Below are positions 5,451 through 5,898 of a DNA stretch of 5,898 nucleotides, piece after piece. This DNA is from Candidatus Segetimicrobium genomatis (GTDB lineage: Bacteria; Sysuimicrobiota; Sysuimicrobiia; Sysuimicrobiales; Segetimicrobiaceae). The notes below the pieces were generated by a model. It saw only the letters and a list, made by a program, of their open reading frames with translations. It did not search any database and was not told where the DNA came from. The stretch is taken from contig VBAO01000329.1 in assembly GCA_005883865.1 (NCBI GenBank), positions 1-5,898 on the forward strand, given 5' to 3'. The stretch's first letter is position 1. Each line of letters begins with the position of its first letter. A program made the position numbers and the translations under genes.

Positions 5451-5898
5451 GAAACCACTCGCCGTAGAATCGCCGGCCAAGGGAAGCACCGTCAAGAAAT
5501 CACTCGTCGTCGTGGAATCGCCGACCAAGGCGAGAACCGTGAAGAAGCTCCTCGACCGGAAGTACGAGGTCGTCGCCTCGATGGGGCACGTCAAGGACCT
5601 CCCGCGCAGCCAGCTCGGCGTCGACGTCGAGCATGAGTTCGCCCCGAAGTACGTGGTCCCGAAGGGCAAAGGACCCATCATCAAGGAGCTGAAGGCGGCG
5701 GCCAAAAAGGCTTCGGCGGTCTACCTGGCCACCGATCCGGACCGGGAGGGCGAAGCGATCTCCTGGCACCTGGCGACGATCCTCAACCCCCTCAATCCCA
5801 AGATCAAGCGGAGCGAGTTCCATGAGGTGACCCGCGATGCGATCCGCCGGGCGCTCCAGGCCCCCCGAGACATCGATACCAGCCTGGTGAACGCCCAG
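5398..5898 (+). CDS. topA: DNA topoisomerase I, N-terminal part, with triplicated Toprim lead segment
   Basis: Type IA topoisomerase relaxes negative supercoils through a covalent 5'-phosphotyrosine. The first 167 codons are present and the gene runs off the window. The Toprim domain is clear: SLVVVESPTKARTVKKLL (35-52), YEVVASMGHVKDLPRSQLGV (56-75), KGKGPIIKELKAAAKKA (89-105) and the catalytic acidic motif YLATDPDREGEAISWHL (109-125), followed by FHEVTRDAIRRAL (141-153). The active-site tyrosine lies beyond the window. Unusually, the first strand with its catalytic Glu occurs three times: K3-K18 (VVVEPPVKAKTVK), K19-K33 (AVESPAKGSTVK) and K34-K49 (VVVESPTKARTVK). Only the third is contiguous with the rest of the fold and keeps ESPTKA, so E40 should be the catalytic residue, and E9 and E24 lie in a 31-residue extension. 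Start GTG 5398 follows AGGAGG. The gene overlaps the dprA 3' end and probably shares its promoter. Confidence 0.93.
   Translation, partial: MAKSLVVVEPPVKAKTVKKPLAVESPAKGSTVKKSLVVVESPTKARTVKKLLDRKYEVVASMGHVKDLPRSQLGVDVEHEFAPKYVVPKGKGPIIKELKAAAKKASAVYLATDPDREGEAISWHLATILNPLNPKIKRSEFHEVTRDAIRRALQAPRDIDTSLVNAQ
5404..5544 (+). repeat. Three imperfect in-frame tandem repeats in topA
   Basis: Units are 5404-5451 (48 bases), 5452-5496 (45 bases, one Val codon shorter) and 5497-5544 (48 bases). By my count units 1 and 3 match at 42 of 48 positions, and unit 2 differs from each of the others at 8 of 45 aligned positions. All keep the reading frame; most differences change the amino acid. Confidence 0.9.

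Noticed and set aside
5404..5544. CRISPR-like repeat array
   Set aside because: The repeats are directly adjacent, in frame, without spacers, and code for a known Toprim strand.
1..5898. tRNA, rRNA, insertion sequence or prophage genes
   Set aside because: I found no cloverleaf, ribosomal RNA segment, transposase motif or terminal inverted repeats in the window.

Overview
The window is a very GC-rich bacterial segment with short intergenic gaps, Shine-Dalgarno sites and sigma70-like promoters. Gene content (a dipeptide/oligopeptide ABC permease, a comM-comF-dprA-topA block) fits a free-living bacterium, perhaps a deep-branching Terrabacteria-type lineage. That placement is a guess from GC content and protein style; the sequence does not prove it.

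Layout: (1) 1-446, + strand, is the 3' end of a DppC/OppC-type permease. (2) 447-728 is a non-coding gap between two convergent 3' ends; it holds several short perfect palindromes, a 10-bp direct repeat and a GC-rich hairpin. (3) 729-1901, - strand, is a three-part protein: an N-terminal four-cysteine zinc ribbon, a 26-residue repeated segment, and a C-terminal sugar-phosphate isomerase/epimerase-like TIM barrel. (4) 1902-2047 is a divergent promoter region with a good sigma70-like promoter facing right. (5) 2048-3533, +, is comM/yifB, broken by an internal deletion that removes a conserved segment and shifts the frame. (6) 3530-4276, +, is comF, overlapping the comM stop as ATGA. (7) 4273-4300 is a near-consensus promoter lying over the comF stop codon. 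(8) 4236-5450, +, is dprA: the Rossmann core is readable, the start codon is unclear, and the C-terminal winged helix (about 5201-5422) is out of frame by one base. (9) 5398-5898, +, is the 5' end of topA (DNA topoisomerase I), which carries three imperfect tandem copies of the segment holding the first Toprim glutamate.

How the genes fit: ComM (branch-migration helicase), ComF (uptake-associated protein) and DprA (RecA loader) all act on incoming single-stranded DNA in natural transformation, and dprA-topA adjacency is common in bacteria. The block reads as one rightward unit with a second promoter ahead of dprA-topA. Two of its transformation genes carry frame lesions while comF and topA are open. 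This is either decay of transformation in this lineage or assembly/consensus error; the sequence alone cannot decide. The triplicated TopA N-terminus and the zinc-ribbon/isomerase fusion are the most unusual intact features. I found no CRISPR array, tRNA, rRNA or insertion sequence.
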